Source: Methylacidimicrobium fagopyrum
GTDB taxonomy: Bacteria; Verrucomicrobiota; Verrucomicrobiia; Limisphaerales; UBA11358
Direction of reading: 5' to 3'
Length of the DNA stretch: 64,000 bases
Assembly: GCA_026225255.1 (NCBI GenBank)
Contig: JAMFSJ010000061.1
Location: forward strand, 27,352-91,351
Below, piece by piece: positions 34,134 through 44,300 of this stretch; position 1 is the first letter of the stretch; the number at the start of each line of letters is the position of its first letter. The notes beneath the pieces are model-generated. The model saw only the letters and a program-made list of their open reading frames with translations, made no database searches and was not told the origin of the DNA. The position numbers and the translations under genes were made by a program.

Positions 34134-34487
34134 CTATTTTCCAGAAGCTGTTTTGCGCGAGCTCGCCATAATGGCCGTCAGCTCGTTGGCTTCTTGCAAC
34201 AACGCGACCAGCTTGCGTGCGGACATTGTGCCGGACTCGACGAGCAACTCGAGCCACAGCGCGGTTTCGTCGGCTTCTTCTTCGACCGTGCCGATTTTAG
34301 CGATGAATTCGGCTTGGCTACGCGCTCGGCAACTAGCGCGATAATTCGCGGCGACCGAAGTGCCGCTACGGACAATCTGCTTGGCAATAACGCGGCCAGC
34401 GTCGTCGTTTTTTGGAATGGCGCGAGTCAGCTTGATGATCCGCAAAGCAAAAGTTTTCGTGCGCGCTTTCAACTCGGTGGGGTTCAT
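34134..34487 (-). CDS. Four-helix-bundle protein (S23 / 23S rRNA intervening-sequence family)
   Basis: 117 residues, all-helical, with the family pattern LKARTKTFALRIIKLTRAIP, VIAKQIVRSGTSVAANYRAS, RARSQAEFIAKIGTVEEEAD and ETALWLELLVESG. Proteins of this fold are encoded in 23S rRNA intervening sequences and, as Avd, in diversity-generating retroelements; the isolated genomic copies have no known role. Antisense to the bat operon and bracketed by two direct repeats, so probably mobile or recently inserted. No reverse transcriptase is in the window. Confidence 0.88.
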   Translation of the reverse strand: MNPTELKARTKTFALRIIKLTRAIPKNDDAGRVIAKQIVRSGTSVAANYRASCRARSQAEFIAKIGTVEEEADETALWLELLVESGTMSARKLVALLQEANELTAIMASSRKTASGK

Positions 34488-34536
34488 GACTCAAAATTAC
34501 AAATCCAGCCCGCTGTTAGGCAAGACGGTTTGGGGG

Positions 34537-34715
34537 AATTGCCGATTGGCGATTGGCGATTGATGATTGCCGACCAGTCGACAGAAAGTCGCGAACGTTG
34601 TGGTGCGTCTAATTTGCCCGATTCGAAACTCACGGATGAGACGTCCGTGCCGCTACGCCTGCGGCGTCCGAACAAAAATTCGGCAATCGCCAATCGCCAA
34701 TCGGCAATCGGCAAT
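34537..34715. repeat. Right 180-nt repeat flanking the S23 gene
   Basis: Direct repeat of 33949-34128, with GCCGATTG words at its left end and AATCGCCA/AATCGGCA words at its right end. It ends about 9 bases before the batB start at 34724. Confidence 0.88.
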
Positions 34716-34723
34716 TTTTTACG

Positions 34724-36418
34724 ATGACATTCGAGAATCAAAATTTACTATGGCTCTTGCTGGTGGTTCCGCCGCTGCTCGTGGTTTTTTTCTGGTGGGC
34801 ATTGCGGACGCGGGAGCGATTGTTGACGAAATTTATCGAGGCGCGTTTATTGACGCAGTTAGTTGTGGGCGTTTCGATTGCGCGGCAGAAAATGCGTTTT
34901 GCGCTCGTGATTTTAGCCGTGATCGTATTGATCTTCACGCTCGCGCGGCCGCAGCACGGATTCGATTTACAGGAAGTTGGGCAGCGCGGCTTGGACATCA
35001 TGGTCGCGGTGGATACTTCCAAATCCATGCTCACAACGGACATTGCGCCGAACCGTTTGGAACGCGCCAAACTCGCGGCGTTGGAATTGATGCAGCGCTC
35101 CAAGACGGATCGCATGGGCTTGATCGCGTTTGCTGGCAATGCGTTTCTAGAATGTCCGCTGACGATTGATAACACCGTCTTTGAACAAAGCGTGCAGGCG
35201 TTGAATGTGAATTCCATTCCGGAAGGTGGCACGGCAATCGCCGCCGCGATTAGCACGGCGGACAATGCGTTTAAGGAAAATGAACATCACAAAGTGCTTG
35301 TGCTGTTCACCGACGGCGAGGATAACGACAGCGAGACCGGCGCGCTCGAAGCCGCGCAAGCCGCCGCCAAAGACGGCTTGAAAATTTTCACAATCGGCAT
35401 CGGCACGGCGGCGGGCGATTTGATCCACATCACGGACGCGGACGGCAACGCCAATTACGTCCGCGACGAAAATGGCAACGTGGTGAAATCGCATTTGAAT
35501 GAAGCGTTGCTCAAACAAATCGCCGAGGCGACGGGCGGATTTTATCTGCCGTTGCGCGGCGCGGATGTCATTGATGCGTTGTATGAACGCGGCCTCGCGC
35601 CGTTGCCGCAATCGGACAACAAAGAAAAATTACTGCGCCGTTATCACGAACAATTTCAATGGTGGCTCGCGGTGGCGATGCTGCTGCTGCTCGCAGAAAT
35701 GTTTTTGCCGGAACGCAAACGCGAGCGCAAATCCGGCGGCGCAGTTTCAGCGACAGCGAAAGCTGTGGTGTTGATACTGGTGTTGGGCGCGTTGCCAAAT
35801 TTCGCTTCCGCATCGCCGGCGAGCGCATGGCACGATTTCAACACGGGCAACTACACCAACGCGTTGACGGAATACGAACGCCTTGCGGAAATAAACACGA
35901 ACGATTTGCGCCTGGTTTTCAACGCCGGGACCGCGGCGTATCGTGGGACTAATTTTGACTTGGCATTGCAGGATTTTCAGTTTGTGACGTTGTCACCGGA
36001 TTTAAAATTGCAGCAATCGGCTTATTATAATCTTGGCAACACGCAATATCGTATGGGCGAGCTGAAGTTCGAGCCGGACACGGACAGTCTCGACGCGATG
36101 GAAACCACGTGGAAAGAGGCCCTCACAAGTTTTCAACGCGCGGCGGAATTGAACACGAACGACGTAAATGCGGTTTACAATTTTGGCTTTGTGAAAAAGC
36201 AGATTGCATTGATCGCGTATCTGCGCGAAACGATGCGCAAGGCAAAATCATCGGCGGACGAGGCGGTGCGACGGAATGAATTTCATGAAGCGTTAGCCAT
36301 CATGGAAAGTCTGGCGCAAAATAAAATTGCCGCGAAAAAATTTCAAGATTACGTCAAAAAACTAAAGGACATCGATGCGATTCTCACTCCGCAACCACCT
36401 CCAACGACTCAGCCTTAG
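34724..36418 (+). CDS. batB: BatB-like VWA protein fused to TPR domain
   Basis: 564 residues. The N-terminal half is a BatB VWA protein: membrane segments, MIDAS DTSKSMLTTDIAPNRLERAK, LFTDGEDNDSETGALEAA, then a membrane helix (WWLAVAMLLLLAEMFLP). After a basic stretch comes a second hydrophobic segment and a TPR region (NTGNYTNALTEYERLAEIN-like units, YYNLGNTQYRMGELKF). This fuses what are separate BatB and BatC genes in other bacteria. It overlaps the next gene by 44 bp. Confidence 0.9.
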   Translation: MTFENQNLLWLLLVVPPLLVVFFWWALRTRERLLTKFIEARLLTQLVVGVSIARQKMRFALVILAVIVLIFTLARPQHGFDLQEVGQRGLDIMVAVDTSKSMLTTDIAPNRLERAKLAALELMQRSKTDRMGLIAFAGNAFLECPLTIDNTVFEQSVQALNVNSIPEGGTAIAAAISTADNAFKENEHHKVLVLFTDGEDNDSETGALEAAQAAAKDGLKIFTIGIGTAAGDLIHITDADGNANYVRDENGNVVKSHLNEALLKQIAEATGGFYLPLRGADVIDALYERGLAPLPQSDNKEKLLRRYHEQFQWWLAVAMLLLLAEMFLPERKRERKSGGAVSATAKAVVLILVLGALPNFASASPASAWHDFNTGNYTNALTEYERLAEINTNDLRLVFNAGTAAYRGTNFDLALQDFQFVTLSPDLKLQQSAYYNLGNTQYRMGELKFEPDTDSLDAMETTWKEALTSFQRAAELNTNDVNAVYNFGFVKKQIALIAYLRETMRKAKSSADEAVRRNEFHEALAIMESLAQNKIAAKKFQDYVKKLKDIDAILTPQPPPTTQP

Positions 36419-36974
36419 CGCGTCATTGCTGCTGTCAGCCTTGGCCGCGCACGCGCAGCTTTTGCCCGCCGAAGATTTTTTCAATCGCGGCGCGCAATCT
36501 TATATTTCCAACAATATCCCGGACGCACTGTCGCAGGTGGAGTTGGGTTTGAAAACGTATCCCGATGACGTGAATCTCAAAAAGCTGGACGAGTTGTTGA
36601 AGCAAAAACAACAACAACAGCAGAAGCAGCAGAACCAAGATCAAAAAGATCAGTCGCAGTCGCAAAAGGATCAGTCGCAGCAAAAGCAGGCTCAGAAAAA
36701 ATCGGACGACCAAAAAAAGCCGGACGACGAGAAGAAAGATCAGTCGGGACAAAAACCGGAAGATCAAAAGAAAGATGGCGATAAACCGCAGCCGGAAAAG
36801 CCGGATGACAAAAAAGGCGATCAAGCTGGCGAAGCCCAAGCCGCCAAGGCCGGTCAAATGAAGCCGGATGAAGCGAAACGTTTGTTGGATGCGCAAAAAA
36901 GCAACGAACAGGTTTTGCAAATGAAACCGGAAGCCAAGCCGCAAGATGCGTTGCATCCGATTAAAGATTGGTGA
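36375..36974 (+). CDS. BatC-like exported TPR protein with Gln/Lys/Asp-rich tail
   Basis: 199 residues. Signal peptide (LSLSASLLLSALAAHA), one TPR-like unit (FFNRGAQSYISNNIPDALSQ), then a long low-complexity segment of Q, K, D, E, S and P (residues about 75-165), and a short C-terminal piece (DEAKRLLDAQKSNEQVLQMK). Similar charged low-complexity regions end BatC proteins elsewhere. The start overlaps the preceding gene by 44 bp, implying coupled translation. Confidence 0.75.
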   Translation: MRFSLRNHLQRLSLSASLLLSALAAHAQLLPAEDFFNRGAQSYISNNIPDALSQVELGLKTYPDDVNLKKLDELLKQKQQQQQKQQNQDQKDQSQSQKDQSQQKQAQKKSDDQKKPDDEKKDQSGQKPEDQKKDGDKPQPEKPDDKKGDQAGEAQAAKAGQMKPDEAKRLLDAQKSNEQVLQMKPEAKPQDALHPIKDW

Positions 36975-37043
36975 CCGAGAACGCTTCGCGGTTTCCTGCA
37001 AAGCTAAATTGAAATCAGCGCGGCGGTTTGTTAATTTTTCTAT

Positions 37044-37775
37044 ATGGGACGTCAATGGTTACATGCAAAGCGTTTGGTCGCCGGCCTCAAAAAAGGGCGG
37101 ACGACTGGTAAACTCGTTCGCGAAATTTCCGTCGCCGCTAAAATGGGCGGCGCCGATCCGGCCATGAACGCGCGGTTGTTCGCGGCCGTTGAAAAAGCGA
37201 AAAAAGACAGCGTTACGAAGGACGCCATCACGCGGGCCATCAACAAGGGCGCGGGTATCGGCGATGAAAAACTCGTGATGGATCAGGTCGTTTACGAAGG
37301 CCGCGCGCCGCATAACGTGCCGGTCATCGTGGAAGTTTACACCGACAACGTGAACCGCACCGCACCGGAAATCCGCGTGCTTTTCAAAAAAGGTCAGCTC
37401 GCCACTGCGGGCAGTAATAAATTTTTATTCGATCACGTTGGCCTCGTTGAAGCGCATCATCCCGATGCAAATATTGATCGCGAAGGCGCGGCGATTGAAG
37501 CGGGCGCGGATGAAGTGGAAATTTTGGCGCACGCGCAGAATGATGATATTCCTGAAACGGCAGCGGGTGCAAAATTCGTTTGCGATCGCGCCGCCATTCA
37601 TACCGTTTCCAAATGGTTGACCGCGAATGGCTGGACCGTGGTGACGAGCGAAATCGGTTATGTGCCGAAGCAATTTCCCGAACTCACCGAGGCGCAGATC
37701 ACGGAAGTCGGCGACTTCCTGCACGAACTGGACGAGCACGACGATGTGCATCGCGTCTGGGCGGCATTGAAATAA
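37044..37775 (+). CDS. YebC/PmpR/TACO1-family protein
   Basis: 243 residues, full length for the family. The N-terminus has ISVAAKMGGADPAMNARLFA and KDAITRAINKGAG; further on come YEGRAPHNVPVIVEVYTDNV and NRTAPEIRVLF. The family includes DNA-binding transcription regulators and proteins that relieve ribosome stalling at proline runs. It follows the bat operon at 69 bp. Confidence 0.92.
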   Translation: MGRQWLHAKRLVAGLKKGRTTGKLVREISVAAKMGGADPAMNARLFAAVEKAKKDSVTKDAITRAINKGAGIGDEKLVMDQVVYEGRAPHNVPVIVEVYTDNVNRTAPEIRVLFKKGQLATAGSNKFLFDHVGLVEAHHPDANIDREGAAIEAGADEVEILAHAQNDDIPETAAGAKFVCDRAAIHTVSKWLTANGWTVVTSEIGYVPKQFPELTEAQITEVGDFLHELDEHDDVHRVWAALK

Positions 37776-37858
37776 AAGTAGTTTGACAGGCAACTTGTCT
37801 GTCATCGGCGAATTGTTTTTTAGAAAGCTGAACCGGCTGGAAGCCTGTCCCACTACTT

Positions 37859-38362
37859 ATGAGTCACCACTGGCACGCGTTTGTTGAGCTGATCCGCACC
37901 CCATTTCTGCACGAGGCTTTGATTTGGGGCATCGTGCCGTTGTATTTTGGTTTGCTGATCAACGAACTTACTTCGGACAAGGCCAGCTTTCGCACGGCGT
38001 TGCAAACGGGCTTCAGTTTTTTATGGGCGGGCGCGCAATGGCTCTGGCCGTATTTCAAACTGCACAAGGCCGGCGAACCAGAATTGGACTTTGGCGCAAT
38101 GCTGCCGGTGAATCTGCTCGTTACTTTTCTGGTGATCGTGCTGGGCGTCGTAGCGTTGGTCAGCGGTTTGCGTAATAAATTCCCCAAGCATCTGCGTTTC
38201 ATCGGCCACACGCGGTTCGCTAATTATTTCATGATCACGATTTTTCCAATTCAAGCGCACTACCTGGGGTGGACGTGGGAACGATTGTTCGTGATCGTTT
38301 TATTTGCCGTGCCGATCTGGCTGTTGCTGCATTTCGGACTGATGCCGGTGAGGAATCGGTAA
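37859..38362 (+). CDS. Polytopic membrane protein of unknown function
   Basis: 167 residues with four or five membrane segments (LIWGIVPLYFGLLINELTS; ALQTGFSFLWAGAQWLWPYF; LLVTFLVIVLGVVALVSGL; LFVIVLFAVPIWLLLHFGL). No recognised family motif. It follows yebC by 83 bp on the same strand. Confidence 0.7.
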   Translation: MSHHWHAFVELIRTPFLHEALIWGIVPLYFGLLINELTSDKASFRTALQTGFSFLWAGAQWLWPYFKLHKAGEPELDFGAMLPVNLLVTFLVIVLGVVALVSGLRNKFPKHLRFIGHTRFANYFMITIFPIQAHYLGWTWERLFVIVLFAVPIWLLLHFGLMPVRNR

Positions 38363-38488
38363 AAGCTTCAAGCGTCCAACCACCAAGTTCCAGAGAATCA
38401 TCAAGCTTCAAAACGGCATTTGGACGTTTGAAGATTGGTGGGGCGAGCGTCATCACTCACCATTGGAAAATTTCCGACTATTTTCAAA

Positions 38489-39799
38489 TCATGCTTTATC
38501 GCGCAGGAGCGTTGGAATCTCCACCGTGCGCACATCGTCCATGGCGTGATCCAAAGGCATTTGTTCGCCGGACCACAGTTTTTGTTGCGTCCACCGTTCC
38601 GGCGCTCCGCTCCAAAATTCATTGGCTGGCGGTAATCCGAGCGGTAATAAACCAACCGAGCAGAGATAAAGGCTGCCGGTAGAAATGTAAGATTCACCCA
38701 AATCCGGTTGATGGCCGCAGAAGCCAATCCGCAGCCAGCCGTTCGCATCGAACGTTCCGGGCGTTTCGATCATTTTGCGGATCACCGACGTCAACGCGCA
38801 ACGCACTTGCGCCGGTTTGACCTTGGGTGGCAATTCGTCCATCAACGCGATGGCACTGAGCGTTTGAAACGCACCGAAGCGATAAGCCGTCGAGCGGCCG
38901 ATGGACGGAAAGGTTCCTTCCGGCGAGAATAGCCGTTCTTGAATCACGGCGTAACGTTGGGCGCGTTCCAATTCAATCTTTAATGCCGGGGCAAACTTCG
39001 CGTCGTGCTTGGCCAAAACAGTCAACACGGTAAGCAGCATCGGGTGGATGACGAAGCTGTTGTAATAATCAAAATGGAAGAACGGGCCGTCCCCGTAAAC
39101 GCCATCCCCGCAATACCAGTTGATCATCTTGCCCACACAATCTTCGAGTCGCTTCTGCAGAGTTGGTTCGCCGAATTCCAGCAGCGCGGCTTCAATCGTG
39201 GCGGCGAACATCACCCAATTATTGCCCTGTGGCGTGGGCCTTTTGTGCGATAACTTCAAGGCGGCGATGATCTGCTGCTGCGCGCGCGGTTCCAGCGGTT
39301 TCCACAAAACATTGGGCGCCCGCAAAATGGCTTGGCAGAGGAAAGCGGTGTCCACGAGCGGCTGCGAACCTTCGAAATAATTCATATAATCCGCTGACTT
39401 CGGATCCGTCGCGGCATCGAGTGATGCTTGCGCGAGCTTCAAAAGCTCTTGCTGTAATTTCAACTCGTCGCCCGTGAGATTTTCCAGCGCGAGCCACGGC
39501 GCGATACCGCAAAGCAAACGGCCAAATGCTTCGAGATACGTGCAGGTTTTGCGACCTTCCGTATCGCCGGGCTGGCATTCGACCGGCATGTTTTTCCGCA
39601 AGGTGCGCTGCGACAAATTCGTGAGCACCGGTCGGGCGATTTTATCTACGACGGAAACCCAATAAGCTCGGTCATCGCCGCCGGTGACGACCGCGGTCGG
39701 TGAAGTTTTGTCCGCCGCCAAGCCGACGAGCGGGAGATTAACGGTTCCGAGCAAACCGAAAGCCGCTGCGGATTTGAAAAAGTCGCGTCGTGTATTCAT
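38489..39799 (-). CDS. DUF2264 protein, Tat-exported (paralogue A)
   Basis: 436 residues. The N-terminus MNTRRDFFKSAAAFGLLG is a twin-arginine signal, so it is exported folded. The rest matches DUF2264: CTYLEAFGRLLCGIAPWLAL, NWVMFAATIEAALLEFGEP, YGDGPFFHFDYYNSFVIHPM and FPSIGRSTAYRFGAFQ, an alpha/alpha-toroid fold associated with carbohydrate-active enzymes. Substrate unknown. It is the second of a tandem pair; the other copy is at 39978-41279. Confidence 0.88.
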   Translation of the reverse strand: MNTRRDFFKSAAAFGLLGTVNLPLVGLAADKTSPTAVVTGGDDRAYWVSVVDKIARPVLTNLSQRTLRKNMPVECQPGDTEGRKTCTYLEAFGRLLCGIAPWLALENLTGDELKLQQELLKLAQASLDAATDPKSADYMNYFEGSQPLVDTAFLCQAILRAPNVLWKPLEPRAQQQIIAALKLSHKRPTPQGNNWVMFAATIEAALLEFGEPTLQKRLEDCVGKMINWYCGDGVYGDGPFFHFDYYNSFVIHPMLLTVLTVLAKHDAKFAPALKIELERAQRYAVIQERLFSPEGTFPSIGRSTAYRFGAFQTLSAIALMDELPPKVKPAQVRCALTSVIRKMIETPGTFDANGWLRIGFCGHQPDLGESYISTGSLYLCSVGLLPLGLPPANEFWSGAPERWTQQKLWSGEQMPLDHAMDDVRTVEIPTLLRDKA

Positions 39800-39856
39800 G
39801 GCATTAAATAATTGTTGGCGGTTCCAATTCTAGTATGGGAAATGATTTTAACCATA

Positions 39857-39873
39857 TGACGAATGTCATCCAT
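39857..39873 (-). promoter_or_regulatory. Shared upstream motif, copy A
   Basis: TGACGAATGTCATCCAT, with a TGAC-N4-GTCA dyad, lies about 58 bp upstream of the paralogue A start. The same sequence with two changed bases is at the matching distance upstream of paralogue B (41337-41353), while surrounding bases differ more. A candidate operator. Confidence 0.45.
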
Positions 39874-39977
39874 GCTCGCAGGGCTAAATCGGCTCAGCCA
39901 AGCCTTGATGATTTGACAGTGCCCCGATTCGCGGAATGCAACATTTAGGCCGCTCTCATGAGGCTTGGAAAATTTCC

Positions 39978-41279
39978 TTAAGCGCCGCGCTTCAATGTCG
40001 GTATTTCTACGGTGTGAACATCGGTCAGGTGATGATCGGCGCGGACATCTTCGCCCGACCAAATCTGTTGCGATGTCCAACGTGCCGCGGGCGCGCTCCA
40101 AAATTCATCCGTCGGCGGCAGGCCCAGCGGCAACAAGCCAACCGAACACAAATAAAGACTGCCGGTGGAAATATAATCTTCGCCCAGCTTGGGTTGATGG
40201 CCACAAAAACCGATCTGCAGCCAGCCGTTCGCGTCGAATGTTCCCGTCGCTTCGGTGATCCGTCGGATCACTGCAGTCAAGGCGCAACGCACCTGGGCGG
40301 GCTTGATACTTTTCGGCAATTCACGCATCAGCGAAATCGCGCCCAGTGTTTGAAAGGCGCCAAACCGATATGTCGTCGAGCGGCCGATGGATGGAAAAAT
40401 TCCGTCCGGCCCGATGAGCCGTTCTTGGATGGCGGCAAAACGCGTGGCGCGTTCCAATTCAATTTTCAACGCGGGCGCAAACTGTGGATCGTGTTTGACC
40501 AAGACGCCCAGCACCGTCAGCAACATCGGGTGAATGACAAAGCTGTTGTAATAATCAAAATGAAAAAACGCGCCATCGCCGTAAGCGCCATCGCCCGCAT
40601 ACCAATTGATCATTTTGCGGACTTCATCTTCGAGCCGGTCGGCGGTGGTCGGTTCGCCGAATTCCAAGAGCGCCGCCTCGATCGTTGCCGCGAATATCAC
40701 CCAATTACTTTCGGTCGGCTTGAGTTTCCGCGAGGCTTTGAATGCGTCAACGATCTGCTTTTGCACGCGCGGTTCGAGTTGTTTCCATAAAACATCGGGC
40801 GCGCGCAAAATGGCCTGCGCCAAAAACGCCGTATCCACTAGGTTTTGCGGCATCTTGGAATAATTCAGGAAGTCTGGTGACGCCGGATCGGTCGCTGCAT
40901 CCAATGATTTTTGCGCGAGCAAACGATATTCCGACTGCAATTTTAATTCATCGTCCGTGAGATTTTCCACCGCGAGCCACGGTGCCAAACCGTCTAGCAA
41001 CCGGCCAAGCGCTTCGAGGTAGGTGCAGTTTTTCCGCGAGGTCAACAAACCGGGACCGAAACACTCGACGGGCATGTTTTGCTTCAACGTGCGTTGCGCC
41101 AGATTCGTGAGCACCGGGCGAGCAATTCGGTCGGCGACGGAAACCCAATACGCGCGATCATCGCCGGAGGCCGGTGCGACGGGCGTTTTATCTTCGGCCA
41201 AGCTGGCGAGTGGAAGGTTGACGGTTCCGAGCAAGCCGATGGCGGCGGCTGATTTAAAAAAGTCACGTCTGGTATTCAC
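39978..41279 (-). CDS. DUF2264 protein, Tat-exported (paralogue B)
   Basis: 433 residues, close paralogue of the gene at 38489-39799, with the same Tat signal MNTRRDFFKSAAAIGLLG and the same DUF2264 motifs (CTYLEALGRLLDGLAPWLAV, NWVIFAATIEAALLEFGEP, YGDGAFFHFDYYNSFVIHPM). Clear tandem duplication with retained upstream sequence. One copy may have changed substrate range; the motif residues are conserved in both. Confidence 0.88.
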   Translation of the reverse strand: MNTRRDFFKSAAAIGLLGTVNLPLASLAEDKTPVAPASGDDRAYWVSVADRIARPVLTNLAQRTLKQNMPVECFGPGLLTSRKNCTYLEALGRLLDGLAPWLAVENLTDDELKLQSEYRLLAQKSLDAATDPASPDFLNYSKMPQNLVDTAFLAQAILRAPDVLWKQLEPRVQKQIVDAFKASRKLKPTESNWVIFAATIEAALLEFGEPTTADRLEDEVRKMINWYAGDGAYGDGAFFHFDYYNSFVIHPMLLTVLGVLVKHDPQFAPALKIELERATRFAAIQERLIGPDGIFPSIGRSTTYRFGAFQTLGAISLMRELPKSIKPAQVRCALTAVIRRITEATGTFDANGWLQIGFCGHQPKLGEDYISTGSLYLCSVGLLPLGLPPTDEFWSAPAARWTSQQIWSGEDVRADHHLTDVHTVEIPTLKRGA

Positions 41280-41336
41280 AGTATTAAATAATCGTTGGTG
41301 GTTCCCAATATAGCCGGTCGAAATTTTTTAGATATG

Positions 41337-41353
41337 TGACGAATGACATCCAT
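41337..41353 (-). promoter_or_regulatory. Shared upstream motif, copy B
   Basis: TGACGAATGACATCCAT, about 58 bp upstream of paralogue B; see copy A at 39857-39873. The dyad is imperfect here. Confidence 0.45.
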
Positions 41354-41388
41354 TTACAGAGCGTGACGTTGACGCTGTTTCAATTCAA

Positions 41389-44300
41389 TCATTCATCATC
41401 GCCGCCGCCGGAATCAGCCTTCCGTTCCCAACTGCGTTTTTGCTTTTCAGGCAACGAAGTGTCCACCTTGGCGTAATAGGTTTTTTCGCCAAGCATTTTA
41501 TTCACGGCCTGCTCCAATTCCAGCGACGGCGTGACGCCGCAACGTTCATGTGTCTCGATAAAAACCATCGCGCCGCTCGGCTGCATGAAACACAGGAAAA
41601 CGGGACATTTTCCGACATGCGCCGCCAGCAGATCGCGGACAGCGACCAGATTTTCCGGCGTCAAATGTGCGCTGTTCAAACGCAGATGCACTTGCTTCGT
41701 ATATTTTTTCGGCGCGTCGTCGAGCGGCATGATTTCCTGCGGAAAAATCTTCGGCTTATCTTCGCCGGTGCTGACTTCACCAATGACCAAAACCGGTTTG
41801 TTCACTTCAAGCAGCGGACGGAACTTGTCGTAATCGTTCATCACGAGCAACTGCACCGAGCCTTCCAAATCTTCCAGCGTGACCATCGAATAAGGTTTGC
41901 CAGACTTTTTGGAAAACCCATGTTGCGCGGCGGCGATCATGCCGCCGATGCGCGTCAAACTGCGGTTGGGCAATTCGGCAAGTTTGCTGGTATTTACGAG
42001 TGAATATTTATCCAACAGCGGCACGAGCGGCGTCAGCGGATGGCCGGTGACGTAAAATCCGAGCAATTCTTTTTCGTGCGCGAGTAATTCGTGCTGCGGC
42101 CATTCGGGCAGATTGCTGATGCTTTCTGGCATCGGCGGCGCTTTTTCCTCGAGCGCGCCGAAGAGTGAACTTTGACCTTTTTGTTTGTCAGAAAGAATAC
42201 TCGCCGCCCGCGCCAGCGTGCGTTCGATCTGGGCGAACAACGTGGCGCGCGTCTGTCCAAACGAATCACACGCACCAGTTTTGATGAGCGCTTCCAGAGT
42301 TTTGCGACCAAGCGAACGTCCATCCACGCGTTCGCAGAGTTCTGCGAGCGTCTTGGATTTTCCGTGTTCACTCCGCGCTTTTAAAATGGCTTCCACCGCA
42401 GCTTCACCGACACCTTTGATTGCGGCCATGCCGAAGCGAATCGCTTTGCCAGCCTGTGCTGGTGCAAAATATAAATGACTTTCATTCACGTCCGGCTGCA
42501 AAACTTCAATGCCGAACGTGCGGGCTTCGGCGATGTATTCCGTCAATTTTTCCGTGGCCGCCATGTCGTTCGTCATCATGGCGCAGAAAAATTCCACCGG
42601 ATAATTCGCCTTCAGATATGCGGTCTGATACGCGACGATGGCATACGCGGCGGCATGCGATTTGTTGAAACCGTAACCGGCGAATTTTTCGAGCAAATCG
42701 AAAATCTGGTTCGCCTTCGCGGCGGGAATTTTATTTGCAGTCGCACAACCTTTCACAAAGGTCTCGCGCTGCTTCTGCATTTCTTCGACCTTTTTCTTAC
42801 CCATCGCGCGCCGCAACAAATCCGCGCCGCCGAGCGTGTAGCCGGCGAGCAACTGCGTCGCCTGCATGACTTGCTCCTGATAAATCAAGATGCCGTAAGT
42901 CTCTTTGGAAATGGATTCGAGCAAGGGATGCGCGTATTCAATCGCGATTTCGCCGTGCCGACGCTTGATGAAATCGGGAATGAGATCCATCGGTCCCGGA
43001 CGATACAACGCTACGAGCGCGGTGATGTGCTCAACGGAACTGATCTGAAATTTTTTGCACAAGTCGCGCATCCCGCCGGATTCCAACTGGAACACGCCCA
43101 ATGTTTCCGCGCGGTTCAGCAGGTCGTAAGTTTTTTTATCGTCGAGCGGCAATTGATCAATATCAACCTCAATGCCCTGCGTGCGCTTGACCATTTCGCA
43201 GGTGTTGCGGATGACAGTCAACGTTTTCAGCCCGAGAAAATCCATCTTCAACAGGCCGAGATCACCGACGGGGCCCATTGCGTATTGCGTGACGATCGCG
43301 CCGTCTTCGTCCTGTTTCAACGGCAGCAAATTCACCAGCGGCTGGTCGCCGATGACGACGCCGGCGGCATGCACACCAGCATTGCGCGAAAGGTCTTCGA
43401 GAACGAGTGCGGTGTCGATCAGTTCGCGCGTGACGTCCTCAGTCTCGTAAGCGGCCTTAAATTCCGGCGATTGTTTAAGCGCTTTTTCGAGCGTCATTTT
43501 CAGATCGGTCGGAATCATTTTCGCCAACCGGTCGCAATCTGCGTAGCCCAAACCCATCACGCGACCGACATCGCGCACGACGGATTTTGCGCCCATCGTG
43601 CCGAACGTGATGATCTGCGCGACGGAATCGTTGCCATATTTTTTGCGCACGTATTCGATCACGTCCGCACGGCGGTCGTCGGCAAAATCGATATCAATAT
43701 CCGGCGGATTGACGCGTTCGGGATTGAGGAAACGTTCGAACAGCAACGCGTAGCGGATCGGATCCACGTTCGCGATTTCCAAAAGATACGTGACGATGGA
43801 ACCGGCAGCAGAACCGCGCGCTACGCAGGAAATTCCCTGACTGCGTCCGTAACGGATGAAATCACCGACGATGAGAAAGTAGGAAATGAAGCCGGTCTTC
43901 TCGATGACTTTGAGTTCGAGTTGAAGACGGTCAATGACGACTTTGATCGCGGCGGCAACTTCAGAATTGCTCAACGGGTTTTCTTCTGACTTCGGGCTGC
44001 TAACTTCTGACTTCGGATACGTCGGCAGCCGCGTCGGATCATCAATGCCGGTGATGATGAATTCCTGTCCTTCGGCTTTCGCGTGAATCGTGTAACGCGT
44101 GAACAATCCTTCCGCGAGCCACTTCCGCAAAAAACCTTCGCGCGTGAAATGTTCCGGCGGATGAAACACCGGATAATGCAGCGTCTTGAAATCAAACTCC
44201 ACATTGCACTTCTCGGCAACTTCTAGCGTGTTCGTGATCGCTTCGGGAATTTCGGCGAAACGCGCTTTCATTTCGTCGGACGAACGCAGGAAAAAGGGCG

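Noticed and set aside
33949..34715. Possible CRISPR array from tandem GCCGATTG words
   Set aside because: Units are 7-8 nt with no regular spacers, and no cas genes are present.
36435..37055. 206-codon minus-strand open frame with many Leu residues
   Set aside because: Antisense to the Gln/Lys/Asp-rich region of the batC-like gene; composition follows from that.
42475..43989. 504-codon plus-strand open frame
   Set aside because: Antisense shadow of dnaE.
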